From NCBI GenBank assembly GCA_023614405.1, contig CM042694.1, positions 92,239,285-92,303,284 on the forward strand: a stretch of 64,000 nucleotides of DNA, given 5' to 3'. The DNA is from Avena insularis (taxonomy: Eukaryota > Streptophyta > Magnoliopsida > Poales > Poaceae). The notes beneath the pieces are model-generated. The model did not search any database. It was not told the DNA's origin and saw nothing but the letters and a program-made list of their open reading frames with translations. Shown piece by piece: positions 33,340 to 44,548 of the stretch (within the stretch, counting starts at the first letter, position 1; the number at the start of each line of letters is the position of its first letter). The position numbers and the translations under genes were made by a program.

Positions 33340-35238
33340 TACAACAAATTTGGTATAGCTAAGGGAGGTTTTATTTTCTCACGGCGCCTATTAATTGCTC
33401 TCTCTAAATTAATATAATGCACAATATTGTTCTCCACCTAAAACTATGAAATTACTTTATGTTTTTGCTAATCTAATTGATCTGTGCTACATTGGCAAAA
33501 TGTCTCTTTGCTCTTTCCATACTCGGTGCTTATAATAAGAAAATGCAAAGTAAACTCTTTTTTTTCTATAGTATCCTTCCAAAAATAATAGGCAATTTTA
33601 TCTTAACATATGATTTTCTGTTAAGTTTGGTAGGTTAATGAGTATTCACCCGCAGCTTTGTACTCAGTACAAATCAATCTGACATTTGAGTGTCTACAAA
33701 ACGAATTTCAGGCTCGACATCCTGCCCAATATGGAGATACGATAATTTACGATAAAGTATGTAGTGCGATATAAGAGAATTCAAGATTAGTGAATTGATC
33801 AATCAAACACATTGTTTATTTAGAAATGATAATGTAGACATGCAAGGTTAATGTACCTGAAGAAATACATGACGTGGCTTTATTTACAAATCGTAATTGT
33901 TTTAACCATGTGTGATAGCATGTCTTTCTATCAAAAAGAGTTTAATGTTATTTGTGCAATCCTTCTTCTAAATTGTGCTAAGTTAATTTTGATCTTTTAG
34001 TTTGTGTTGGTATATTATGACATTTTCAATTGTTGACATATGACCTCACTCTGGTACAACGAAGTATTTATAATTTGTTCAATTGGTCCTAGACATGAAG
34101 TTATTGATGTTTGTAGAGGACTACACATCGACTGCAAGTTTCCTCTATTCATCGCACTATATTAAAAGTGTGGAATAATTTGAACCTTGATGGGATTTCG
34201 CAATTGCCATAATATCTACAGTTGATGTAGATATTTGTCTACAAAACATATTTATGTGAGAAAGTATTTCTATAATTTTTATGTTGTATAAATTCGGTAG
34301 TATAACTATGTTGTACGCTCATTAAACTTTAGAATTTCGGTGAAACTATGCTTTGGCAAATTTACAAGTTTCTATTTTTCATATTGATTTAGAATTTTCA
34401 TTTTTATGCTTAGATAGACGTGCGTTGCACGTGCAATACATGTATGTAAGCTATTTTTTAAATTATTTGTATGTAAGCTATAGTAGGTGGGGGCAGGAGA
34501 TGGGAAGAGCTTGTGGCCATTGGAGTTGGGAAGCTGGGGAAGGAGTGGGGGATCAGACTTAAGAGAAGGAGGCGAGCGACCGCGGACCCTCTGGCAGCGC
34601 CTCCCGCTGGGTGGGAGAAGGCGGATGCGGGGCATCGGACCTCAGGCTGGAACATGGGCACGCACGTGCGGGTGGGACGGGGATCATGCTGGAACTGCAG
34701 GGTTCAATGCCAGCGGCGGGGAGGCCGGTCGCTGGCGGTGGGGCAGCGATGGGTTGTCGCCGGCGGTGGGGAAGACAACGGGGAGAAAGCGGGTGGGGAT
34801 TAGTGTGCTTTCGAGAGTGAGGGCGTGCAGTCAGGAAGGTGACCAGGTACATTTTCATATTTGTTGTCAACCTGTCAGGTAATGTACCTATGAGCAACAA
34901 TACACGATCACAACCATGACCGATCCTTGGCAAAACATGGAGATTCAATTAGTCATGTGTTTTTTTTAATGATTCTAAAGTTCCTTTTTACCAAAAATGA
35001 TTGTCCTTATTACAAGTATCAGTCGTGGGACGTGTCGATCTAAAAAATCAATTATGGTCATTGTGTTTTATTGATAAGGTCATCGTGTGGTATTTGTATG
35101 TTAAATTTTATGGAGTATTTCATGAGAGATATTTTATCCACACTCTTGAACATGTATATTTTGCTATATATCTTGATACTTATTATATGGTGTATCGTTT
35201 ATGTTTACTACTGTGTAGGCTCATATAACACATTTTAG

Positions 35239-35523
35239 AAGCAAATTAGCTGTCATTTTGGTGGATTTAGAATTGAATTATGATAATGTAAAAAACCGAG
35301 ACTTCAAAATTGATGAAAGTGAGAAAATAAGTGCAGATCTCACAGATTGTATGATTGTGGATAGACCCTCTAAAAATTTCAAAACATTAAACACATCATC
35401 AGAAGTTGAGCTCATATCACAATCATTTCTCCTTCTGTTGTCAGCAAATCCAACTGACGATGAATTAATAGATAAACTTTGCTTGTGCATTATTAGCATG
35501 GCTGATGATGTCTCTTCACTGGA
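35239..35523 (+). pseudogene. Exon-like ORF segment, unknown family
   Basis: This 285-bp open stretch is flanked by an acceptor-like CATTTTAG and a donor-like GTAAGC. It reads LAVILVDLELNYDNV, then ESEKISADLTDCMIVDRPS, then LLSANPTDDELIDKLCLCII. A second open segment at 36,017-36,133, after ATATATAG, reads GDTKLRRRFLVHILKYDRNE and ends in a stop. The simplest splice between them is out of frame, so an exon is missing or decayed. They look like fragments of a host gene carried by the Helitron candidate. I do not recognise the protein. Confidence 0.35.
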
Positions 35524-36405
35524 GTAAGCCAATTTTTTAGTTCCTTTTCCGTTCTAAAATTTCACTCTCATATCATTGGAGTTAATATAATTCCAATTTC
35601 ACGGAAGGGAATGAGTGAAAATTTCTAATCCATACCCTATTAATTTAAATTTGAGACAAATAAAGAACATATGAGAGAATGATGAATACATGGAATGTTA
35701 ATTACTTCAATGTTGATGTGCCGATACTAGCATGCCATAACATCCAGCTTGTTAGAGATATTCTATTTGTTTCGACAAACTCATGCGGGATAAATGTTAT
35801 CAATGCATTACAATCTTAATTGATTCGTTTGACGCATAACGCAACATTTCGTACATGCAATCCTCTTTCAGGTTATATGTTTTTTAATCTCATGCACTCA
35901 TGGGAGAATGGAGCGCTACATTTTTCCAATACTCGAGGCGAGTATTTATACCATGTTTATTTATATATGTGATATACATGCTTTTTTTGAAATAATGATG
36001 TGTAATGCATATATAGGGTGATACTAAACTGAGGAGACGATTTTTGGTTCATATTTTAAAGTATGATAGGAATGAGTCTTTAAAGAATATCCCAGATATG
36101 GTGGGAAGCATCATAGAGCGCATAAGTAGATGAACCTTCAAAAACAAAACATCACTAGAGAATAAATAAATAGTAGAGGATGTTGTTTCTTAAGTATTTT
36201 TGTAACTAAATATTATATATTTATGTGATCATGAGTTCTATGTGAAGACATGTGTGTGGATCATGTGTTACACGCACGATCATATGTTTGGCACTAGACA
36301 CATATAAGTGTTTTGATAGAAAGCTAACTAAAAGAGAAATAAGATTTTAAATACATATTTTAATTATGAATTATAAGACGTGTGTTGCACGTGCAGGCTT
36401 ACTAG

Positions 36406-36900
36406 TCGGTTAGAAAAGAAGAAGGCTCTCCAGAGATTCAGAACAAACAGGATTGGGTGGAAGATCCACCACTTTAGCTTTACAAATCAGACCTGAAGAG
36501 GACTCTGAATTAGTGTTCATTTTGGTAACGAACTGAAGGTTCCCACGGTGCACAGAAAATAATCGAGAAGGTAAACCGGAAGCAACACAGGAGATAATAA
36601 TTGTATTCTACAAAAACATTCAGATTCTTCGTTCCATTTTCATCCGAACAAAGCCTGGCTACTAAACCCTCAAATTTTCAGCAGAACTGAACAAGACTGT
36701 ACAACGTTCAGAGAGATTCAGAACATGCCAATCTTCTGTAATTCTAGCTTCACGAGAGATGGACCTAAGAGGATCACGGGACTAGCACTGGTTCACCTAC
36801 CAAACTACGGCATCACCACTGCTCTGTCCATCGCCGATTTGCCTGAAATCACCACTGCTCTGAAGAAGATCTATCCACAGGTGCAGCATGTCGATCGGCT
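36406..36900 (-). other. 3' flank of PPCK copy 2
   Basis: Read on the minus strand from the stop codon, this region parallels the 3' flank of copy 1 (GTGGATAGATCTTC, CTCTCGTGAAGCTAG, GTACAGTCTTGTTCAG, GAGGGTTTAG). It is likely 3' untranslated sequence. The Helitron candidate begins just beyond it. Confidence 0.55.
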
Positions 36901-37764
36901 TCAGTCCGCCACCGCATTCCCCCCACGGCTCACGATCCATGGATGCCTCAGGACTTGCTCGGCGGAGAGCCTGCGGGAGACGTCCCTGCAGAGCATGCGG
37001 CGCAGGAGGTCCTTGGCCTCGGGCGAGACGGACGCGAAGGCGCGCGGCGGGAAGCGCAGGGTGCCGCGGAGCACGGCCTCGAAGATCTCAGGCGCGGTTG
37101 CGCCGTAGAAGGGGACGGTCCCAGAGAGCATCAGGTAGAGCACTACCCCGGCGCTCCACACGTCCACCTTCTCGCCGTACTCCCTGCCGGCGACCACCTC
37201 GGGCGCGACGTAGTAGGGCGTGCCCACCAGCCCGGACATCGCCCTCCCGTCCCCGAACCACTCCGCGGAGCCGAAGTCGCCGAGCCTGAGCGCGCCCGTG
37301 GCGGCGTCGAAGAGGAGGTTGTCGGGCTTGACGTCCCGGTGCGCGACCCCGCGGCGGTGGCAGGCGGCGAGCGCGGAGGCGAGCTGCGCCTCGATCCCGG
37401 CGGCCTCGCGCTCCGGGAGGCGGCCGCGGGCGGAGACGAGGGAGAAGAGGTCCCCACCGTCGCAGAGGTCGATGATGAGGTGGACGGCGTGGGCGTCCTC
37501 GGAGGCGGCGTGGAGCGCGACGACGTGCGGGCTGCAGGGAGGGGACGAGGCGAGGAGGTGCACCTTGGGCTCCTGCTCGGCCAGGGCCAGGTCGAGCGGG
37601 TCCGCCTTGTCCCGGAGCGGCCCCTTGGGGGTGGACTTGACGGCGAGGGACTCCCCCGTGGCGGCGGAGTAGCAGCGGCGGACGACCCCGAAGCGGCCGC
37701 GACCGATCTCCTCGCCCAGGACGTACTGCTGCCGGAGCGCCTCCTCTCCGCCGGTGCCGGTCAT
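36901..37764 (-). CDS. PPCK: Phosphoenolpyruvate carboxylase kinase (PPCK-like), copy 2
   Basis: This 287-aa kinase is identical to copy 1 at 273 positions by my count. All catalytic features are retained (GRGRFGVV, LAVKS, HRDVKPDN, DFGSAEWFGDG, GTPYYVAPEV, WSAGVVLYLMLSG, LRHPWIVSR). Differences include Ser2 to Thr, Phe to Ser in ALHAASEDA, LVLDL to LIIDL, Phe to Val in GTVPFYG, and GDAAAD to GNAVAD at the C terminus; none hits a catalytic residue. As in copy 1, the protein is essentially a bare kinase domain, as in the PEPC kinase family acting on cytosolic PEP carboxylase. It points towards copy 1 (convergent), with a Helitron candidate and MITEs between. The start ATG at 37,764 is the first in frame downstream of a TATA-like element about 75 bp away. 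Confidence 0.88.
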   Translation of the reverse strand: MTGTGGEEALRQQYVLGEEIGRGRFGVVRRCYSAATGESLAVKSTPKGPLRDKADPLDLALAEQEPKVHLLASSPPCSPHVVALHAASEDAHAVHLIIDLCDGGDLFSLVSARGRLPEREAAGIEAQLASALAACHRRGVAHRDVKPDNLLFDAATGALRLGDFGSAEWFGDGRAMSGLVGTPYYVAPEVVAGREYGEKVDVWSAGVVLYLMLSGTVPFYGATAPEIFEAVLRGTLRFPPRAFASVSPEAKDLLRRMLCRDVSRRLSAEQVLRHPWIVSRGGNAVAD

Positions 37765-37890
37765 GCTCTGCGGTGCGATGGACTGGTCGCTCTCTGTTGG
37801 GGGTGGTCTGGTCTGTTTCCCCGGGCGGCGAGGGCGGTTATAAATGCGAGAGCCAGCGAGGCAGAGGCACAGGCGAAAAGCGAATATTCT
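37765..37890 (-). promoter_or_regulatory. Core promoter and leader of PPCK copy 2
   Basis: On the minus strand it reads AGAATATTCGC, TTTATAA (37,844-37,838) and CCGCCCTCGCCGCCCGGGG, matching the first copy block by block. The leader is short and lacks the C-run and AC microsatellite of copy 1. Confidence 0.6.
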
Positions 37891-38116
37891 ACTACTCTGC
37901 CTGGTTTGGCTGCTAGTTTAGCATGGAATCCCGTCTCCTGTGACTTTTTTTTTACAATTGCATGCTTAATTAAGCCGTATAAATGACAGCAGTAGATACT
38001 GGGAGAGCGTTAATACTCCGATTAGTTATTGCCATTTCCATAGCTAAAAACAGCTACCAACAGTAGATATTGGCAGAGCATTATTAGTTATTCCCAATTT
38101 TCGCCCACCATATATA

Positions 38117-38302
38117 CTCCATCTGTTTTAAAATACAAGATGTTTTAGTCTTGGGAAGGAAATGTGTCTAGACTTTCGGAGTCGTGTAGGTTCAGAGTCA
38201 ACATCTATGAAGCTACACACTTTCGAACCTACACATTAAAAGAAGTCTAGATATTTTTTCTTTTATAAAACTAAAACATCTTATATTATGAAACAGAAGG
38301 AG
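38117..38302. mobile_element. Stowaway-like MITE (186 bp)
   Basis: CTCCATCTGTTTTAAAATAC and the complement of ATTATGAAACAGAAGGAG form the ends, with AAGATGTTTTAGT/AACTAAAACATCTT arms, between TA at 38115-38116 and 38303-38304. Confidence 0.8.
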
Positions 38303-38304
38303 TA

Positions 38305-38936
38305 TTTTTCTATTTCTATAAAATCCACATAGCTGTCACAAATCCACATAGCTAGGATACACATAGCTGTCACAAATCCACAAGTCATTAACAAGAGAGA
38401 AAAAAGTTAAATTACATATCATGCTGAGAAATTAAAAAACGTCTAAGGTGATACAGGGCTATTTACAATAGTTGAGACAAAATATTAGTACCGCTTTCAG
38501 TAGAAAAAAATGAAACTGTATCTAGAAAATGTCGATGTATAAAACTTTTCGGTATGAGGTTCTCGTCGTTTCTCCGGTTGTTTTACTATGCCGCCGCCAC
38601 TATGCATGACAGGGGTGGTTAACTACTTAATTAGACAGCGTAGTGGTGGATGTGTTGGTTTGGGGCTATGGTTTTTTTTTGTTAGTTTATTAGATGCGAA
38701 ATTGCCAAAGAAAGGTTTTAAGATTAAGATAGGGCAAAGGCAGATGCAAACATGGCACGGATGTCTGTTGTTGGCCGTATGCAAGCAACTTGGCCTGCCT
38801 GCGAGTGAAAACTGTGCGTGGGCGTGGCATGCAATCGGCAGGAACACGAAAGCATGTACATGCAGCATGGGATACCCGGCCCTAAAGCAGGCAACCCGTG
38901 AACACGCGCACTACCAGCCCGGTGCGTATTCATATA
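38305..38936. other. 5' flank of PPCK copy 2; no other gene supported
   Basis: A 126-aa frame (38,588-38,968) runs here but has no recognisable domain and overlaps the conserved upstream block and a MITE end, so I do not call it a gene. A short direct repeat (CACATAGCTGTCACAAATCCA) occurs near 38,330 and 38,360. Confidence 0.4.
38739..38808 (+). promoter_or_regulatory. Kinase-upstream conserved block, copy b
   Basis: It begins GGCAGATGCAAACATGG and continues with TGTCTGT, GTATGCAAGCAACTTGGCCT and GCCTGCGAGTGA. Relative to its kinase it has the same orientation as copy a and starts 975 bp upstream of the ATG. Regulatory function is inferred only from conservation and position. Confidence 0.45.
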
Positions 38937-38938
38937 TA

Positions 38939-39086
38939 CTTTCTCCGTTTGGAAATAAGACATTTTAGTCTAAACGCGTTTTAGTATATAGGTCCACTTC
39001 AAATTTCTACGAACATATACACTAAAAGACGTCTAGATACATTGGATTGACAAAGCTAAAACATCTTATATTTCGAACGGAGGGAG
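38939..39086. mobile_element. Stowaway-like MITE (148 bp)
   Basis: CTTTCTCCGTTTGGAAATAA and the complement of TATATTTCGAACGGAGGGAG lie between TA pairs (38937-38938, 39087-39088). Confidence 0.8.
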
Positions 39087-39178
39087 TAAGAGAGAACACA
39101 CATTTATATGTCACAGTTTTTTAGTAGCTCACGATAAAGATATTTTTGTTATATAATTTTGGTTCCATAACATTGTTA

Positions 39179-39304
39179 CTCCCTTTGTATCCGGAAATAG
39201 CGAATTGAGTTTGTCTATATTTGCATTTATGTATATATTAAAACGCGTCTAGACACATCAATCCTAGACAAATGGAAGACACTTATATTTCTGTATAGAG
39301 GGAG
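39179..39304. mobile_element. Stowaway MITE (126 bp)
   Basis: CTCCCTTTGTATCCGGAAAT and the complement of ATTTCTGTATAGAGGGAG lie between TA pairs (39177-39178, 39305-39306). Confidence 0.8.
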
Positions 39305-39306
39305 TA

Positions 39307-40889
39307 TCTTTATCAGCCAACTCAGTCATCAAAATCTAAAATAATTTGACTAGGTATAGAAAAATCAGAAGTACACTCATTATGCATGGAGAGAGTAGGC
39401 CACACCCGTGTAGGCTTGGGTTGGAATTCAAGGCAGATTTCCGGCGTGTACGTGCACACAGCACACAACTATACATCGCCCCGTTGAACGGCGGGATTTA
39501 TCATGGGGGCGCGCGCCAGCTGAGCTGAAGCGCTCATATGCCGTCACGACGAGAAATTCCGCGTGCAGCACGCGAACGGCGCAGCACAACAACGTGCGGT
39601 TTGCGGGGGAAAAATCGTTGCCCAGCTGGAGGAATCGTCAGCCGTATTTGGTTCTGACCGCGCCGCACGGGTGCGCCGTTGCCGTAGTAGTTCATCTGTA
39701 CGTCGCTAGCCCGCCCATTTGGAAAGACCTTTTCGTGCGGCATTTGGTATTCTGGATCCGGTTCAGGTTGCCGGAGCCGGCGACGGCGACGGCGACTTCC
39801 GGCGGGCGCCGGAATCACAGCATCACACGGCTACACCTTTTCGGAAGGAAACATTGCACGTACCTAGCGACGACTTGTGGCCTCCATCGGCTGGTCACTC
39901 AGACGTGAGCACAACTGCACAAGCGCAGCGCAGGCATATTCTTCTCCTTGGGGCGCACACCGATGCACCAGATTCTGGAATCTCTGCGTCTGGCCGGATA
40001 TTCCATTCTGTACGCAGAGGCGAGACCCGACCGGTCATCGAGATTCGAGAGCGACAAGGAAGCCCAAGTTTAGCAACAGCGGAAGGTTTCTTTCTCGGCT
40101 GCAAAGTGGCCGATGGAAATGGATTTCCGCGTTGGACTAGTATGCCTTTGCAGCAGCGTGGGTTCTTTTAATTTCCAGCTCAGCTGGGTGGGTTGACACT
40201 TGACAAGACTACTGGATTATTATTCCTACTACTAGCATGCTAAAATGGTCCACCACCACCACCCTGTCAACATCTTTAATTTGTTTATTATTTTCTGAAT
40301 GGATTACAATTGTCTTCCTGGGTGACGGACACCTTGCACCGATCGAGCAGATGTTTTTCTAGATCATTATTATTAGGAAGAGAGCGGGTGATTATGGCTA
40401 ACAATCCAGCCGCCGGCAGATAATTGCAGCAAAGAAACTGTTCGTGTCGCTGTCGCGCGCGCGTGATGGGAGCAGGCTCCGACATACTACTACAGTATGT
40501 GTTACCATTACTACCAAGTTAGCAGGCTTACCAACGCCCGCATGCTCCATGACGTGAGCGGCTAGCCCGATTTAATTTAGCGGACGCCAAGCCTCGATGC
40601 TGGTTATAGACTTATAGTGTAATTTCCCCCCGGAGCGGCTATACGCAGTCTACACTATATAGTCGCGCAATACGTATACGAGTTCTGATTGTTTTAATAG
40701 GTTGTCACGATCAACTAATTAGGCCACAAGCCATCTGGGCAGGGCAGGACCGGGGCATTGATCGTCTGCGTCTCTGCCCTGCGTTTTATATGCAATCCAA
40801 GATGGATTTTGGATGCAAATATATACTGTATTTTCTTGCATCCCGATGATCGAGTGCACGAGTACATCACGCGCCTGCCTAAGAGGGAG
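39307..40889. other. GC-rich intergenic DNA, no gene supported
   Basis: Overlapping frames of about 90-150 aa at 39,530-40,170 lack domains and start context. 39,700-39,850 shares blocks (GCCCGCCCATTTGGAA, GCCGGCGACGGCGAC, TTTTCGGAA) with 45,112-45,260 beyond the hAT element. 40,180-40,890 shows nothing recognisable. Confidence 0.4.
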
Positions 40890-40897
40890 AGAGAGAG

Positions 40898-43800
40898 TAG
40901 GGCTGTCAAAAAAGTTCGGGCTCGACAAACTGTGCGAGTTCGGCGCGCTAACGGCTCGGCTCGAGTTTGACTCGTCTCTCTAACAAACCAAACTCGAGCC
41001 TGTTTTCGAGCTCGCGAGCTTAGACGAGCCAAACTCAAACGGTTCGATAAAGCTCGTGATTGTCATTTGGCATTTCAATTTTCTCGTGCCCGACAACAAA
41101 AAGCCCATCTGTGGAGTAAATGCGATCGGCGGGAGCGATATATATCCCCAATCCCCAATTCTAATCCCCCGCCTCACCATTGCCGGTGCTGGCGTCGAGA
41201 ATCGAGATGGTTCCGTCGACCGCTTCACCCGCCGGTGTGATTAAGGACGCCAACGCCGACGCCGCCGCCGACTCTGGAGTTTTCTTCCTCGATCGCACAT
41301 CACACCCGACGGCCGACGCTGAAGCTGAACCTTCTCTGCCCGGCATTTGCGCCGGAGGTCCACGCAGGAGATTGTCCAGGTTTGTACTAGTTCAGTGATC
41401 GTCCCATTAATTATTTCCTATTAGTACGTCTTGGATCTAGGCCTTACTTGCACCACCGATAGGTTATGGCAACATCTAGTTAGGCCCTACCTCTGATTGA
41501 AAGGGAACAAGATGGAAACCATGCTTACAGGCAGATTTTGAACTACATGAACTGGACAATGATTATCTTTTCCCCAATTTATATTTTCATAAAGTTGTGC
41601 TACTTCAATTTTTCATGGTCCTAGAATAGTTTAGCCTAGTCGTTGAGATACATGTGATTTATCTTTTCTCCAAATACATCAGATCTATAAATTTAAAGGT
41701 CTTCACTGAAGTTGAATGATTAGATCACTTATAGTTTGCATATAATTGATGCAGATGTCTTCTCATGAAGTGTCAAACAAAGCTGCCGCTGAGATTGGTG
41801 GAAATGAAGCCCTTTGGAGCAGGAAGATCAGCAGCAAGTGGTAGTTGAGAAAGAGAAAAGACAGAGGGCAACCAGGGCAAAGAAGTCACCAGTTTGGCTG
41901 TTCTTTGAGGAAGTTAGAGTTCCGTCGAAGAAAAAGAAAGGTGAGATTGAGATAAAAGGGAAGTGCATGGCATGTCAAAAGCTATTTGCAAAGACGGCCA
42001 GTGGCACTACCTCTCACTGGATGAGGCACTTGACTACATGTGATCGGCACAAGCTCAATCAAAAATCAAAGCAGCAAAAGATAATCAATTTTCGGACTGA
42101 AGAAGAAGAGGAAGCTGAAGGTGATGTGGAAACTCCCTCTGTTGTTAATCTTGATTATTGTGATAATGCAAGAATTCGTGAAATTATCTGCAAGCTTATC
42201 ATTGTCCATGATATGCCATTTCGTATTGTGGAATACAAGTGGTTTAATATTTTGATGAAGGCATTAAATCGTGGTTACAAGAAGATGTCCAGAAATACAA
42301 TCAGAAATGAATGCATGAAGCTCTATGAATCTGAAAAGGATATATTGAAGAAGTATTTTAAGAATGTTAGGAAGATAAGCCTCACATGTGATCTTTGGAC
42401 ATCTAATCAGACCATATGCTATATGAGTCTAGTTGCCCACTATATTGATGATGATTGGAAAATGCATTGTCGTATTATTAACTTTATTGAGCTAGAACCA
42501 CCGCATAGTGGTGTGGTGATTTCAAATGCTCTGTATGATTGTTTGGCTGCATGGAAAATTGAGGACAAAGTAGCTAGTATCACGTTCGATAATGCTGCTA
42601 GTAATGATCTTGCTGTCAAGTTCTTGCTTGCTAAGTTCAAAAATAGAAAGGCACTTTGGTTTGAAGGAAAATTTCTTCATGTTAGATGTTGTGCTCACAT
42701 TCTGAATCTGGTTGTCCAAGATGGTCTTAAGATGATTGGACATTTGACTGATAAAGTTAGAGAGACTATAAAGTATATCAAGAAATCAAATAATCGCTTT
42801 TACAAATTTCAGAATGATATTGATTCTCTCAACATTGGTCGTAGTAAGGGAATGGTTCTTGATTGCTGCACTCGATGGGGTTCAACATTCAAGATGTTGG
42901 ATTCTGCTTTCCATTATAGAGCTGCAATTGATGCTTATGCTTCAGGAGATGCAAACTATAGGTGGCAACCATCCGACGAAGAATGGTTGTTGTATGAACA
43001 AGTGAATTCTGTCCTTGGTGTTTTCCATGCAGCTACAAAAGCATTTTCTGGTTCAACTTACCCAACCTCTAATCTGTTTTATCCTCACATTGTCAATATT
43101 AAGAAGATAATTTGTGGGTTGAAGGAATCAAAGAAGGAATGTATTGCAGCAATGGCAGATGCAATGGTTGGAAAATTTGACAAGTATTGGGGTCCTGAAT
43201 GCAACACCTTGTTTGCTATTGCTCAATTCTTGATCCAAGATTTAAGATGGATATGATTAAATTCACATTTCCTTCTTTGTACGAAGAAAATGAAGTCGCT
43301 GGAAAACTGGAATCTGTTGAGACTACTTTGCGTGAACTGTGTGCTCTATATGAATCTGAAAATAACAAAAGCATGGCAACATCAGCTAATAATGAGTCCA
43401 CTTCTCAATGCACTAGTACATCTGCTAGTAGTTCTACTACTGCTTTCTCTATTACTAGCCAATATCAAGAGTATATGAAAGCCAAGAATGCATATCTACC
43501 CTTAAAGTCAGATTTGAAGAGGTACTTGGATGATGAAATTGAGAACATTCCTGATGATAAATTTGATATACTTAGTTGGTGGAAGATGAATGAACTGAAG
43601 TATCCGTTGGTGGCAAAGATGGCTAGAGATATCCTTACTATTCCTGTTACTTCAGTCTCATCAGAGTCTGCTTTTAGCACCGGTGGTCGAGTGGTTGATG
43701 ACTACCGTAGCTCTTTTTGCTCCCATCCACTGTGCAATGTTTGGTATGTACTTCAAGTTGGATTAGGGGAGGCCACCACAAAGAAAAGGACATGGTAAAT

Positions 43801-44540
43801 TATATGTGTCATTTTCTATTCTTTATACCAAAAATAGCGATGCCTTTGTATAATCCAGTTTTTTTCCTTTGTTGCATAGGAGGAGGATGCTAATTCTATT
43901 CCACTGGTATTAGTTGAAGAAGATTCCTTGAGCGATAATTAGTCACTTCGGCTAAGATATGGTGAGTACGTTTTTTTTGGATCTGTTGGAACGTGTGGTA
44001 TGAAGTAGTTCTTTCGTCTTGATAACTTGAAAGCCAAATTTCCTTGCAGGTACCCTTTTATTATGAATAAGTTAATAAAAGAGGTCGTCAGTATGAGCCA
44101 TGGAGGCAGAGCACCAGAGGGAGTGGAAGCTGGAAGCCACGTTCTGTAGCTGCACTTCTCCTTCAAATATTGAGTGATCTCTTATATAATTAACAGTCTT
44201 GTCACGTGAGACTTCCACTTATATTAAGACTGCTATTATTATGCCATCTGCTGTAAGACTGCTAAAATATTGGTGCTGGCATGTTGCCACCGTATTACTA
44301 TTATGTGAGACTATGAGCCATTTCTGCTACACTGATGTTGTTTTCAAGCTTTACTTTTTCTTGTTATGTAGTTGTCTGTCTATCTTTGTATGTACTAAAA
44401 TTTTCTTACCGAGCTTCAACGAACCGAGCTCAAGCCTACTCGAGCTTAGATGTAGGCTCGAAGGTCAATCTAGGCTCGTTCTATCGAGCTCGAGCCGAGC
44501 CTAACAGTGTTCGCTCGAGTTCGGCTCGTTGACAACCCTA
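40898..44540 (+). mobile_element. Complete hAT transposon (3,643 bp)
   Basis: The ends TAGGGCTGTCAA and (complement) TAGGGTTGTCAA differ at one base. Both are flanked by the 8-bp direct repeat AGAGAGAG (40,890-40,897 and 44,541-44,548). Many GCTCG/CGAGC words lie in the first and last 150 bp, as in subterminal transposase-binding regions of grass hAT elements. The interior carries a recognisable but frameshifted transposase gene. Confidence 0.88.
41814..43942 (+). pseudogene. hAT transposase, frameshifted
   Basis: The main frame (from 41,814; no ATG in frame) has a BED zinc finger (SPVWLFFEEV, CMACQKLFAK, a His-rich SHWMRHLTTCDRH), then LTCDLWTSNQ and VASITFDNAASND of the catalytic core, and CAHILNLVVQDGL. 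It stops at 43,256; the homologous frame resumes as SILDPRFKMD after a one-base shift near 43,220. The C-terminal hAT dimerisation region follows (ILTIPVTSVSSESAFSTGGR). Another frame change near 43,708 precedes a donor-like CATG/GTAAAT (43,795), and a last exon at 43,880-43,942 encodes an acidic tail ending in TAG. A frame break near 41,812 separates an upstream ATG (41,755, just after a GCAG acceptor-like site). Not functional as it stands. Confidence 0.85.
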
Positions 44541-44548
44541 AGAGAGAG

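Larger units (their letters stand above)
32488..36405 (+). mobile_element. Helitron candidate, 3.9 kb, non-autonomous
   Basis: The left end TCTCTACTACTATTAAAC is a Helitron-like 5' terminus. The right end has a hairpin-forming ACGTGTGTTGCACGT followed about 9 bases later by CTAG and then T (36402-36406), as for Helitron 3' ends. Against it, the base before the left TC is T rather than A, and a second hairpin-like ACGTGCGTTGCACGTGC at about 34,408 suggests another or older end inside. No Rep/helicase was found. The interior holds a Stowaway, a GC-rich patch (34,490-34,860) and two exon-like open segments. Confidence 0.45.

Noticed and set aside
34487..34882. 131-aa GC-rich frame in the Helitron candidate
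   Set aside because: Several overlapping frames of similar length exist on both strands and none has a recognisable motif.
36943..37986. 347-aa plus-strand frame over kinase copy 2
   Set aside because: It is the antisense shadow of the kinase and mirrors the shadow at copy 1.
38588..38968. 126-aa frame upstream of kinase copy 2
   Set aside because: It overlaps the conserved upstream block and runs into a MITE end; the homologous copies at 31.6 and 25.4 kb do not keep the frame.
39719..40171. 150-aa frame
   Set aside because: It has no domain, no start context, overlapping alternatives on both strands and GC-rich composition; not enough to call a gene.
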